Positions 1 to 11,269 of a DNA stretch of 64,000 nt are shown here, piece by piece. The stretch's first letter is position 1. The number at the start of each line of letters is the position of its first letter. The notes under the pieces were generated by a model. It had not been told where the DNA came from. It searched no databases and worked only from the letters and a program-made list of their open reading frames with translations. Source of the DNA: Medicago truncatula (taxonomy: Eukaryota; Streptophyta; Magnoliopsida; Fabales; Fabaceae); the NCBI RefSeq assembly GCF_003473485.1, contig NC_053042.1:28569262-28633261 (forward strand), given 5' to 3'. The position numbers and the translations under genes are program-made.

Positions 1-364
1 TTTGAACAAGATTTGGCAATTTCAATTCTAAGCTCTCAAATTCCCAGAATTATTTTATTCTATGAACATGAGCCTAAGAAAAGGAGAAAAAGTTGAACTA
101 TCAACATAATTAAACACAAAAATAATACAATGAATCTTCAACTATGATATCTCTAATGGAAGAATTAAAGACACGTTTATGTTAGATGAACCAATATTTG
201 TTGATTTTCAACAAATTTTGTTGGGTACAAAGGTAATATAAAAAGAAAAAATTTACATTATGGAATCAATAAATATATTACTTAAAGAGACAAATTTGTG
301 ATAAACCATGAATGATGCAATTTGCAAAAACATATAAAATAAAATAAAATAAAAATGAAACTAC
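1..364. other. Intergenic, AT-rich, 3' flank of the ATL gene
   Basis: No coding frame or repeat is recognisable here. The stretch lies just downstream of the stop codon of the RING-H2 gene on the minus strand and probably carries its 3' UTR and terminator. Confidence 0.5.
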
Positions 365-874
365 CTATGAATCTCTTCTTGTTGCTAATGGAACAACTTC
401 AGCCAAAGGTGTTGAAAGAGGTGTTGGAATTGGAGAAGTTCTACAAAGAGGACAAGAAGGATGTATCCTTAACCAAGGTTCTATACATTTAAGGTGAAAC
501 ATATGTTTACAATCAGGTAAAACCTTAAGCATATCACTTCCTTTGTAATCACCTAAACATATAGAACAACATGTTGATGTGGAATCATATTTGTTAAGCT
601 TCACTTCAGAATATAACATCTTTGGATAACTCATAATTGTTTCTTCATCTAAACCAAAATCAAGTATTGAATGTTGAGGTTCAAGAAATTCAGATGTGTT
701 ATTGTTGTTTCTTCTCCTAGGAGGATTTGGAACTTGTGATCTTGTGCAAAAGTAGGAGGTGAGTGTGATGGTTGTAATGAGTAAAAGAATACCAATTGAA
801 ATTCCTATGCCATAACCAAATCCACTTATGTCATTGGAGCCAAAGAAGCCAGATGAATCAGTTGAGTTGTTCAT
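365..874 (-). CDS. ATL-family RING-H2 E3 ubiquitin-protein ligase
   Basis: A single-exon gene of 169 residues. Seen: a hydrophobic membrane segment at about residues 22-42, a basic, Asn-rich linker, the ATL signature GLD at residues 74-76, and a complete RING-H2 finger with ligands C103, C106, C122, H124, H127, C130, C141 and C144. The spacing C-x2-C-x15-C-x-H-x2-H-x2-C-x10-C-x2-C is canonical, with the usual Pro-Trp (residues 133-134) before the last Cys pair. Members of this family are membrane-anchored E3 ligases that pass ubiquitin from an E2 to substrates, often in defence or hormone responses; the substrate cannot be read from sequence. Length, lack of introns and domain order fit the ATL family (ATL66/67-like is a guess). 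The start is the first Met before the membrane segment. The upstream flank (875-1050) is AT-rich with no clear neighbour. Confidence 0.93.
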   Translation of the reverse strand: MNNSTDSSGFFGSNDISGFGYGIGISIGILLLITTITLTSYFCTRSQVPNPPRRRNNNNTSEFLEPQHSILDFGLDEETIMSYPKMLYSEVKLNKYDSTSTCCSICLGDYKGSDMLKVLPDCKHMFHLKCIEPWLRIHPSCPLCRTSPIPTPLSTPLAEVVPLATRRDS

Positions 875-1972
875 CTTCTTGATGATGAAAATAATAGCAA
901 CTTGTTTTAAAATGAGATAGGAAAAAGGGGTAGTTTGTTTTGTTTAGCCATGTTGTTGATGTTGAATTTGGATGTTGAATTGGAAGATCATATTAATTAA
1001 AAGTCAATGGTGGTATGATGATTCATATGAGAGAGATGGGTTGCGTTTCAATTAAGGAAAGACTTATATACATGTATGTATTTAAGATTAAGTAAAGGCA
1101 ACCCTAAGGTATAGTATGTATGCCTAAGAGTATTAAGAATGTGATGTGATCCATAATTTAATTCTAACTTCTTCTTTTTTTTCTTAACCCTCTCATTTTC
1201 AAAAGAATCAATCATAAAAATTTGGAGTTCGACCAAAAAATAAATAAAATTTTACCAAAGGTTATTTTGATCAAATTCAAATTATCTATCCGGAGAATAT
1301 CAAATTCGATTTTCAGAGGAAATAACGTTTGGTTAGTATGCATGCCTCCATGCATGAGTTGGATTAGTCGCCCACCATGAGTCGGAAACCGATGAAGAAG
1401 AAAAAAATCAAACTATCTATGATCAAATAATATCTTTAATAAACTAATCACTAACATATGTTTATCTGAAAAATAAGATTAATTTAAGTAAAGAAATTAA
1501 AGCCAATGGAGCATTGCATGTGAGTACATTCCACTTTCTCAAACCGTTAGATTGTGTGTTTACATTCATGAGTTTATGAAGGTCAACGATCCTTTTTTAA
1601 GTTATTATTTTTTTAAGTTATTATTATATACGTCTAAAATATATCTTACAATTTGTGTATTGAATGTTGATTGATTTCAGTTCACATATCTTTGTTTAAA
1701 AGTGCATAAACAAATATTATTTGCCAATGGGTGAAGAGTGGAGAATGGGCACGTTCCATGCATTACTAGGAAAGTTGTTGGTGAAATTTAATTGCATTAG
1801 TTTTAGTCTAGACAAGTGTAAGCATTATCTCTCTTATGCAGCCAGATAGATTTGTAATAATTCACAAAAATTATAGTCCTACCTCTGTTTTGGTGAAAGC
1901 CGTCACTAGCTTCACTACAATTTTTAGGGAAAATTTGAATGAATTTAAATGTCAATTCAAATCATACGATAT
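875..1972. other. Intergenic region upstream of the ATL gene
   Basis: AT-rich sequence with no coding frame that I trust. The part next to 874 should contain the promoter and 5' UTR of the RING-H2 gene on the minus strand. No repeat boundary is visible before the SINE at 1988. Confidence 0.45.
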
Positions 1973-1987
1973 AAAATTGCATAAAAT

Positions 1988-2116
1988 AGTCCCGTGAGCA
2001 TAGCTCAATTGGTAGGACAATGCATTATTATATGCAGGGGTCAGGATTCGAACCCCAGACACCCCATTTATTCAACTTATAAGGTGAATTCTAGCCACTG
2101 AACTACCTGATAAAAA
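1988..2116 (+). mobile_element. tRNA-derived SINE with target site duplication
   Basis: The 5' part looks like a tRNA gene: an A-box-like stretch (TAGCTCAATTGG) and a B box (GGATTCGAACC) form an internal RNA polymerase III promoter. A short unrelated tail and an A-run follow. The insert is flanked by copies of aaaattgcataaaa at 1973-1986 and 2117-2130. It is not a functional tRNA, because the acceptor and anticodon arms do not pair. The family is widespread in legumes and is moved by LINE machinery. A second copy of the family lies at 35554. Confidence 0.85.
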
Positions 2117-2130
2117 AAAATTGCATAAAA

Positions 2131-2852
2131 CAAAATCTTTTCAATTCAAATCTTACCAACAATGGGAACTTTGTGGATAGGACACTTGTCGATGACATCT
2201 GGCACAAGCATATTCCATCAAAGGTGAGTCTGTTTGTGTGGCGCCTTCTTCGCAATAGACTTCCTACTAGAGACAATCCAGTTCGACGGCGTGTTCTTCA
2301 GGTTCATGACTCAAACTGTGTGTCTGGTTGCGGTGTCCAGGAGACCGCAAATCGTTTATTTATTGACTGTGATATTTTCAGTTCATTTTGGGCCTATGTG
2401 TTACATTGGTTGGGTATATCTTCGATCCTCTCAGATGACATTCGACTGCATTTTATTCAATTTACTAACATGGCAGGACTGCCTAGAGCCACTTACTCTT
2501 TTTTGAAAATAATTTGGTTTGCTTCTATTTGGACTATTTAGAAGGAAAGAAATAACCGTGTTTTTCAAAACATGGTGTGTGATTCTTCTATAATAGTTGA
2601 AAAAGTTAAACTAAAATCTTTCTTGTGGCTGAAATCATCACAAACGTTGTTTAGTTATAGTTATTATGACGGCTGGAAACACTCGCGTCCTTGTATGGGA
2701 GTTCAGGTGTAATCTGTTTACTTTATGACTGATGCTCTATTTTGTTAGCACCCTTTTGTTGTAAATATTGTTGGTTGTTTATCCCTTTGCATGTCATGTG
2801 TAGGGTAAATCAACCTTGTCTATAATATATCTCATTTTAGTTTGTTAAAAAA
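2131..2852 (+). mobile_element. 5'-truncated L1-type LINE, 3' end only
   Basis: The reading frame from 2173 encodes the C-terminal zinc-binding module of plant non-LTR reverse transcriptases (W-KHIPSKVSLFVWRL, then a C-x4-5-C...H/C-type cluster). The frame is broken by a TAG at 2539, where the family has Trp (TIW-KERN), and then continues with ERNNRVFQN-like sequence. The 3' end has an A-run followed by a third copy of the target sequence aaaattgcataaaat at 2853-2867. Only the last part of ORF2 is present, so it is a dead-on-arrival insertion. Confidence 0.85.
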
Positions 2853-2867
2853 AAAATTGCATAAAAT

Positions 2868-3849
2868 ACACTCACTAGTTTTTTTTTTTTTTTTATGAAA
2901 TGTTGTGGAAAAAAAAAACCTGTGAAGTGTTAGTTGACATCATTCATATTATATGTACAATAATTGGCATCATTTTTTATGTACAACTCGGTTTTTTTGG
3001 TCGTACAACTCCATATTGTTTTTTCTCTTTCTTTAGATCACATCAACAATTATATATGAATTTTTAAAGTGTGAAAAACTAAAAAAAAACAAAATAACGA
3101 AAATTTTAATCTAAATATCGAATTTTAATATGACAATTCATAGATACATCTATATAAATACATAAAAATGGTATGCAAAGAGAAGAATAAAGATAGATTA
3201 ATTATGAATTGTTTAAGAAAATTCATAATTATGGAGGATAAAAATTTATAATTAATTCGTCTCTAGTTGGAAAAATATAATTTATCATGTAAAGCTATAT
3301 TTTAACGTCATAAAAATGTCTGGAAAAAAAAAAATTAACCTCTAGGTCACATTTTTGGACTTCACATTTATTATATAGTCAAAAATAAAAAGGATCTCAA
3401 ATTGCAAGATTAGAATATTTTTTATTTTCTATTTTACAGTGTCATTTTTTAGACAACGTATTTTACAGGATCAATTTAAACTGTTAACACAAAAAAAAAA
3501 AAAAAAAAAAATTCTATTCACACCCCATATGTTTCTCGTTACACCCAAATTTTCTTTAAAATTTTTGTAATACTAAAATTGCCCTTTTATATAAATTTTC
3601 TTAAAATCTTGATTTCATTCATTGTCACTTTAAAATTACACTCTTTTTGCCCACAAATGATCAAACAATCCTGATGTTCAATCAATCTCTATGAAAGATT
3701 AAAGAGTGAATTAAAACATCTTTCACCCATACTCGATTTCATATAAGTAAGTGATTTTATTTTTCTTTCAATAATGCTAGTTTCAGTTTTCTTCTTGTTG
3801 TTAAACTGCACTGTACGACTATTTCAATTTTACATTGTTGAGATTAACT
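2868..3849. other. Intergenic, AT-rich, no gene seen
   Basis: Contains long A and T runs (for example 2881-2894 and 3490-3510) but no coding frame with recognisable similarity. A stretch near 3515 (ttctattcacacc) resembles ends of MITEs common in legumes, but I could not find its partner. Confidence 0.4.
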
Positions 3850-4175
3850 TAAATTCAGTTTAAATAGGTTCATGTAAATTTAGTTTACATAACTTATTTA
3901 AACTGAGTTTACATGACCTACTTAAACTGAGTTTAAGTGTACATACTTAAACTCAGTTTATATTACCTACTTAAACTAAGTTTACATGTACATATTTAAA
4001 CTGAGATTACGTAGAATCATTGAACAATATTGAACTTTTAGATGTAGATTTAAACTCATTTTACATTGCCTACTTAAACTGAGATTACATGATCTACTTT
4101 AACTAAGTTTAAGTATGTACACTTAAACTAAGTTTACATGACCTATTTAAACTAAATTTACATTATTTATATTGA
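3850..4175. repeat. 24-26 bp minisatellite with palindromic core
   Basis: About a dozen diverged units of 24-26 bp, roughly acctacttaaactgagttt plus acatg. Each unit contains an imperfect palindrome AAACTNAGTTT. The array is interrupted once near 4015-4045. No coding capacity. Confidence 0.85.
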
Positions 4176-5341
4176 AACGAATTTTACAAAGGAAACAATT
4201 TTCTAAATAAAATCTAAAGAAAAGTCTATTCACCCTCTAGAGTCCCATATTCTATTTGAAGTTTGAAGCATAAGGGTCAACATGGTGGAGTTTGGTATGT
4301 ACAAATGCAAAATTTGTGCACCATACACAATTTGTATATTTAAAAGTTGAAATCAAATCTGAACCATTGATTTATTAATATAATATTCCGACGGTCCAGA
4401 TCTGGCAAAAAAGTGCAATGGGTGACCTGCTAGTGCTTTTGCAGAAATGGTACAACGGACCCCACGAATTGAATAAAAGATCATATTATATTCCTTTTTT
4501 TTGTGACTTTTGTATTGGGCTTGGGTCTTGTTTAAACCCTTTTATCCCTTTTGATATAATTTATGTTAGTAGAAAAATTGCTGTTAATGTCACTAAAATT
4601 TCTTGTGCTGCCACTTTAATTTATTTAATGTGTTTGGCACCTGAATTGTTTTATTATTTTTTAAAGAATCAATATATCACAATTTTTTAGTTATTAAAAT
4701 GATTATGTTGGCCGTTCAAAAAAAACCCTTGTTACTATTGGAAGCGTTTTTTTTATTATCAAAAAAATGACGGAAACGTTTTTAAGTCCATTTTTGTGGA
4801 CAATAAATGTTAATAATCCTTAAATCTATTTTAATACCAAAACAAGATTATTAATATGGGTTTGATTTTCACAAGAAGTTAATAAATTTTGAAATTTTAA
4901 AATATAGAAAAATTTAGTAGAAGTTGTTTTAGTAAATTGGACGCAGTTGAATTTTGTTTTATTGGGAAAAATTAGAAGATGGATAAATTTTGTGTAATAT
5001 TTGGCTAATAAACTCACAATCTGAATGCTATTATAAAAGAAAAATTAACATTTTTTGAATGAGTATAAAATAGGTGTATGTGATGTGTATTAAAGAGAAC
5101 ATACATCAATTATTGAATGAGTATAAAATGGACATTCAATAATCCGCGACGATAGGGTGTATATTATTGTCGAATGGGTCAAGGTAAATGAACATTAAAA
5201 TAGGCAAAACATTTTTTAATTATGGAGTTTGAATTTTGGTTATTGTCATTTTAATATATTAAATTTAATGTTGATTTATGATGTAGTATAAATTAATTAT
5301 AATGATAACCATAATATTAATTAAATATAAACGAATGTTTG

Positions 5342-6575
5342 TAGTAGTTTAGGTCGAAGAATCTTGTCATTAGGGTTAGAGTTTTAAGCTTGATTAGTCG
5401 ATAAAGAATTTGATTAGTCGTTGAACATTCATCCAAGTACTTTCACTGCAAGATTCTTTTAGTCGGGGTAAGAGTTGTGAGTTTGTGGATTTGTTCTGAA
5501 ATCTTGGAAGTAGTTTAGGTCGAAGAATCTTGTCATCAGGGTTAGAGTTTTAAGCTTGATTAGTCGATAAAGAATTTGATTAGTCGTTGAACATTCATCC
5601 AAGTATTTTCACTGCAAGATTCTTTTAGTTTGGGTAAGAGTTGTGAGTTTGTTGATTTGTTCTGAAATCTTAGAAGTAGTTTAGGTCGAAGAATTTTGTC
5701 ATTAGGGTTAGAGTTTTAAGTTTGATTAGTCGATAAAGAGTTTGATTAGTCATTATACATTTATCCAAGTACTTTGACTACAAGATTCTTTCAGTTAGGC
5801 TAAGAGTTGTGAGTTTGATGAGTCGTTCTGAAATCTTTGAAGTAGTTTAGGTCGATAATCATGTCATTAGGGTGAGAGTTGTAATCTTGATTAGTCGATA
5901 AATAGTTTCATTAGTCATTGAACGTTCACCCAAGTACTTTCACTACTAGATTCTTTCAATTACGGTAAGAGTTATGAGTTTGATCAGTCGTTCTGAAATC
6001 TTAGAAGTAGCTTAGGTTGAAGAATCTTGTCATTAGGGTTAAAGTTTTAAGCTTGATTAGTCGATAAAGAATTTGATTATTCGATTAAAAATTGGATTAG
6101 TCATTGAACGTTCATCCAAGTACTTTGACTCTAAGATTCTTTCAGTTGGGGTAAGAGTTGTGAGTTTGACGAGTTGTTGTGACATCTTGAAAGTAGTTTA
6201 GGTTGAATAATTTTGTCATTAGGGTTAGAGTTTCAAGGTTGATTAGTCAATTAAAAATTGGATTAGTCATTGAACGTTCATCCAAGTACTTTGACTGCAA
6301 GATTCTATCAGTTAAGGTAAGAGTTGTGAGTTTGATGAGTCGTTCTGAAATCTTGGAAGTAGTTTAGGTCGAAGAATCTTGTAATTTGGGTGGGAGTTGT
6401 AAGCTTGATTAGTCGATTAAAAATTGGATTAGACATTGAATGTTCATCCAAGTACTTTGACTCTAAGATTTTTTTAGTTAAGGTTAGAGTTGTGAGTTTG
6501 ATGAGTCGTTCTGAAATCTTGGAAGTAGTTTAGGTTGAAGAATTTTGTCATTAGCGTGAGAGTTTTAAGGGTGAT
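5342..6575. repeat. 166-bp tandem repeat array, about 7.3 copies
   Basis: Units begin with a gtttaggt(c/t)gaag-like motif at about 5347, 5513, 5679, 5845, 6010, 6196, 6362 and 6528. The spacing is 166 bp, except one 186-bp unit that carries an extra 20 bp (a duplicated gattagtcgat-type submotif). Units are about 85-95 percent alike by eye. No open frame runs through the array. Confidence 0.92.
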
Positions 6576-6580
6576 TAGCT

Positions 6581-6770
6581 GGTTGGACTTTATTAGATCT
6601 TCCTTTTCAAATTCATCATTTTTCTATTTTTCACAATTTTATTCCTTCTACTATGGGTTGGACTTTATTTGATCTTCCTTTTTCAAATTCATCTTTTTTT
6701 TTATTTTTAAATTTCACAATTTTATTCCTTCTATTAGGGTTGAACTTTATTAGATCTTCCTTTTCCAACG
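6581..6770. repeat. 75-82 bp tandem repeat, about 2.4 copies
   Basis: Starts of the unit ggttg(g/a)actttatt lie at 6581, 6656 and 6738. The units are TC-rich and follow directly after the 166-bp array. Confidence 0.8.
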
Positions 6771-7873
6771 AGTTAGAGATTAATTTTGTCCGCAATAAAA
6801 AAACAAACATATATTAGTTCATAGTAGACAAATTATTCTCTCCAATACAACGAGTTAGAGATTAATTTGTACAGAAATATATCAGAGAATAATTTAAATT
6901 TTTTTCTTGTCAAAGACTAAATTGGCATGGAAGAAAATTACAAGGATTAAATTGAATTTTTGCTCAAAATAAATAAATAAATAAATAAACTCAATTTCAC
7001 TTTAACCATTTTTTTGGTAGAACTATTTCACTCATTTTCACTTTCCCTCTTATACCAAAATAATCAAATTTCATATTCTTCCTTAAAATTTATTAAAAGA
7101 CAAAACTCCCAAATAATTTGATTTCACCTATTGAGATGGCTCCAACATTTCCCTCCATCTAATTTTCAACTATTTCATATGGCTCCAACACTCCCTCCAT
7201 CTCATTTTCACCAAATCCCCAAATTAAAAAAACTCCCCTAATTACTCTATTTATTTATTTTTTTCCCAAATCTAAAACTATATCTTCTCTCATTCAATCA
7301 TTCTTCTCTCTTTACCCCAAGTCAAAATCTGAAATTTTGTCTCTTTCTCTCCTTAGATCTGAAACCTCTTTTCTCTTATTGCTCCTTCTCTCGGTTCTGT
7401 TTTAATAAAAAAACACCTAATTACTGCACGTTCTCTTTAATAACAAAAAGAAGAAACCCACGTGATCCGGTTGTTTGTGTTTTAGAGTTTGTTCATCTAT
7501 CACCCAGCAAAGCAAAAACCCAACAGAAACATATTATCATACCAAGTTAGTTTTCTCAAAAAAAATAATAATAATTAAATTATGGGTTCCTTCTCTTCTT
7601 CTAAGCATGTAGAGTTTCATAAACATATACATCTTCTTCCTCTTCTTCTGAAATCAATTACTTAAAGAAGCTTGAAATCAAAGGTTGAATATTGGAAACT
7701 TCCATTAACTTCTGCAACAATTTCTAAAATACTAAAGTATTTCCAAAAATTAAATTTTTTACCTCAATGTCGTTGGTTCTATTTTTATCTTATTTATTTA
7801 TCTGGTTAAAAATGGGAATTTGTAACAATTGCATTTATTGTAATTTTTTATGTGTGCAGTTTTTAGTAAAAAA

Positions 7874-7898
7874 AATATATATATATATATATATATAT
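7874..7898. repeat. (AT)n microsatellite
   Basis: A simple dinucleotide run, about 12 units. Confidence 0.9.
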
Positions 7899-9125
7899 TG
7901 TAGTTTGATGCCTCTAAACTCAGATCTCCGAGTTTTAGTTCAACACGGTTTGCCACCCAAATGAAACTTCGGTATTTATCAATCAAGATGCATTTATCAC
8001 GTCATATATTCCCTGAGAAATTCCTGATAAAATAGGGAGCATATTAATAAATGCTAAATGCTAATCCAACCACTGCTTAACGTTCTCTTGATTTTTCTTA
8101 TGTCTAACATAATGATGTTTAGAAGATGGTATTATCAGTATTTTTGTTTTATAATCATACCCCCAATTACCAATGAGAAATTAAAAGTGATTATTGCATC
8201 ACAAAGAGGACCTTATACAACTAAAATCAATATTTATACAACTGATTTCATGTAATTACTTTGATTCAAGACAGATATGTATTGGTACCTTCAACATATA
8301 TCAAACCCATAATCATCAATTGATCCATCATGATCTACCAACCATTGAAGAAAAACAAAATCTTAAAAAAATTACAGGTGTGAGGTGAAGTTGAAGCAAG
8401 CTCTGGTATTGGAGCTTCGAGAAGGTTGAGGAGGGAAAGTAAGGAAGCTTTTTTGTAGTGGAGATTGTGTTACTAAGGTGAGAGGTGAGAACCAAACAAA
8501 AAGTCAAAAACCAATACAAAATAACGATCTAACACCAACCCAGATAATAAAATCAAATAAATAAATCTACAAACTAATAACAAAACAATTTTGAAACAAA
8601 AACTGGTTTCATTCCAAATTGAATTTCAATTGATGTGAATCAGAATTGATTAAAGAAGAAGAATAAATCACAGATCGATAATTGGAAGAGAGATTTAGAG
8701 AGAGAAAAAGAGAAGGGTGGTGTGAATTACTACCTCCATGTTTTCTTTTTTTTAATGTTTTATTTTTAGCAGGTAACAAAACTGCCACCTGTCCAGAAAA
8801 GTGTAGGTTGGGCATGGTGCACAACTTTCATATTTGTGCATTCTAAATGCAACCGGTCAACATATTCAAGTTGAATAGATCAAGAGTATTTAATTTCGAT
8901 TCTAATTGAAATAACCTTCCGTCAGACTTAACTTATTTATCTAACATGTATAATAATATTGTACGTATTAAAAGAATTAAAACTAGAAATTTTTATTGAA
9001 AAATAATAACTTTTCATTAAAAAATTATATATTTAATATAAAATGCATAAGTTATAATATAAATTTACTATTTTAAACTTCTTAACATGTGCAAATTTAT
9101 AGTACTCGATAGAAAAAAAACTCAT

Positions 9126-9686
9126 TTACAAATGCAAAATTGTAATATTGAACTCTTCAATAGCATTTCCAGATGTAGAATTATACCAAACAGTCTTTGC
9201 CAAAGCATAACCCCTTGCAAATCTAAAAGCACCAGTTCCTCCAACAATAGGCATTTCTCTAACTTCATCTACAATAACATTCCTCCCAAGCATGGTGAGG
9301 GTGCTCCCTTTGTAGGTTCCAGCTGTAAAAACAAAATTAATATCAATCTTAAATGCAAAATCACCTTGTTGAGAAGCCAAAGAATAGGTTCCTTGAGCTC
9401 TTCCAATAAGCTTTGAACTTAAATTTGGTTCTCTAGTTAAAGGGTTGTCTAGTATATAAGTGGCTCCAAAAGGACCATGAGATGATTCATTAGGTGGGTT
9501 GATAATTTTGAGCGTAGTTGGTTTTTCACCATCTAGGATGTCATGAAAATAAAAGTGTATGTGAGTAGAACTTTGTAGTTTTTCTGAGGGTAAACTTATA
9601 TGGGATTCTGCTAAAGACACCACTCTTCCATGAACACTCATGAAGTAATTACTGAAAAGAAGCAAGAGGATGAAAATGGAAACCAT
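9126..9686 (-). CDS. Dirigent family protein
   Basis: A single-exon frame of 186 residues, the usual length for the family. Seen: an N-terminal signal peptide (hydrophobic residues 2-20, likely cleavage after HG at 19-20), then the dirigent beta-barrel domain from about residue 42, with conserved stretches FYFHDIL, FGATYILDNPLT, IGRAQGTY, FVFTAGTYKGSTLTMLGRN and IVGGTGAFRFARGYA. Several Asn-X-Ser/Thr glycosylation sites are present. Dirigent proteins act in the apoplast and steer the stereochemistry of phenoxy-radical coupling (lignans, lignin-like polymers, pterocarpans); the exact product cannot be told from sequence. No tandem relative lies nearby. The Met chosen is the only one placing the signal peptide at the N terminus. 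Confidence 0.93.
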   Translation of the reverse strand: MVSIFILLLLFSNYFMSVHGRVVSLAESHISLPSEKLQSSTHIHFYFHDILDGEKPTTLKIINPPNESSHGPFGATYILDNPLTREPNLSSKLIGRAQGTYSLASQQGDFAFKIDINFVFTAGTYKGSTLTMLGRNVIVDEVREMPIVGGTGAFRFARGYALAKTVWYNSTSGNAIEEFNITILHL

Positions 9687-11140
9687 GCTTGGTCAAATTA
9701 ATATACCAAGGTGAGTGAAGAAGTGGTTGAACTCGAATGTTTAATAACTTTTTGTTAATGAGTATTTACGAATCAATTTTAGTATTTATAGTGTTCAAAG
9801 CATGATTAAATATCATTTTGTTAGGTTTTACTTAACTTTTGAGTTAACACAATACCATGGGCATGATCATCCAAACTACCAACACCTCTTCCCCGTTAAA
9901 AAAATTATACTTGAATCGTTTTCTTTTGACAAAAATTTTGGAAGATTGTTTGATATTTTTATATTTTTATCTCTTGTAATAAAAAATATTAGTATGTCAT
10001 CAAGGTGTATTTTGAATTATCAAATTTTGACTGATAAAAATTATCAAATCTTTTTTCGATATCTCTTTATGCTTATTTTATATTCAATAAACCAAGGAGG
10101 TTTTCTCTTAAAAAAATAGCATACTAATTAAGGTGATTTGTTTTCCTCTTACAAATCAAAATTAGTGAAAAAATGATATATTCCTATGTTAATTAATGAT
10201 TTATTATTTACTATTGTTTTTTGAAGGAATTTATTATTTACTATTAAACCTTACGTTGACAATAAAATCTTAGAAAATTCTATGGCGGGACTCGTTGTTA
10301 ATTTTTTTAATTTGGCAAACTGCGTTGCCGTGACGTTAATAATTGATTCAAAATTCAAATAACTATCAGCAGGGATAGCAAGACGCCAACTAACCAAATC
10401 GCGCACTGCCATTAACCCGCCCACTGAAACTATAAAACGTTGCTTTTTAAGCAAAACTTTGAATGATAAATACTATGTACACTGTTAACTGAATAAATGT
10501 AAAATGCAAAGTTTTGCTTGTAATAGTAATCGGAGGTGTACACAACAATACTAAAAACATCAAATAAAAACACATCTATTTTCACTAGGAAATGTGTCAA
10601 GGAGCATAACGTACTAATAGGATAATAGTAAGTACTCGATTCAGCCGAAAAATGCGCAAGAATAGGGAGTTCAAATAATTAAACATTTCGTCCTTTCAAG
10701 ATTCTCATATTAACTTAACCACTTCAACCTTACATATTTCGTGCTTGGAGAAAAATAGACTATCATAAATAGGTTTTTCAGCTCGACCCAATTTGTCATG
10801 GCAACATGACCCAATGCCCAAAGTCAGTACCTTAGACTCGAGCTCAATGACCCACAACTCGAGTTTACCTAGAAGGGACAACACTTTAAACACACTCTTT
10901 TACTTTGTCAACACACGTGGGGGCTTCAAATGTGACACTAGTTTAATGGAGCCATATCTAGAATAGAGACCCGCTGAATCAAAGAAAGAGGTTAAATCAA
11001 ACATCTACTAATGCTCTGATCATTCAAGGCTAGTCCTAAACAAATCAGAACCCTTAACACAAGACTTTCAATTTTTTCCACTAAGAGAACTAGCTCACAT
11101 CAAGCATTGGCCAACCAAGCTTCGGGTAGCACTTGGGTGT
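9687..11140. other. Intergenic region, no gene recognised
   Basis: AT-rich next to the dirigent start (promoter side). The part from about 10640 to 11120 has more even base composition and short broken frames, but I could not assign it to a family. Confidence 0.4.
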
Positions 11141-11148
11141 TATTAGCT

Positions 11149-11268
11149 TTTGGTGTCATTGATACCTTTGTTTCCATCTTTCTCTTAACCACTCATTCTC
11201 TCTCATTTAAATAATTTATTTTAATCATTCATTCATCACTCTCTCTCATCTAAAATGAATCAATGGCA
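11149..11268. mobile_element. Small MITE-like inverted repeat
   Basis: The left end tttggtgtcattgat and the reverse complement of the right end (tttggtgccattgattc) match. The 120-bp interior is CT-rich. It abuts the larger element starting near 11270. No target duplication was clear. Confidence 0.4.
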
Positions 11269-11269
11269 C

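Larger units (their letters stand above)
4280..8860. mobile_element. Possible large MULE-like non-autonomous element
   Basis: Sequence near 4278-4335 and the reverse complement of about 8800-8862 look related; both contain acaaat-(n)-ttgtgcaccat and share about 70 percent over some 55 bases, as expected for terminal inverted repeats. Inside are tandem arrays (5342-6770), a CT-rich leader-like stretch on the plus strand near 7260-7700 and a mirrored GA-rich leader-like stretch near 8390-8750. No transposase frame is present. I could not define a 9-bp target duplication, so both the ends and the class are tentative. Confidence 0.35.

Noticed and set aside
1990-2065. Possible tRNA gene
   Set aside because: A and B boxes are present, but the arms do not fold into a cloverleaf, and the A-rich tail plus flanking duplication show a SINE.
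4418-4690. 90-codon open frame
   Set aside because: Low-complexity, AT-driven composition, no domain, no splice or leader evidence.
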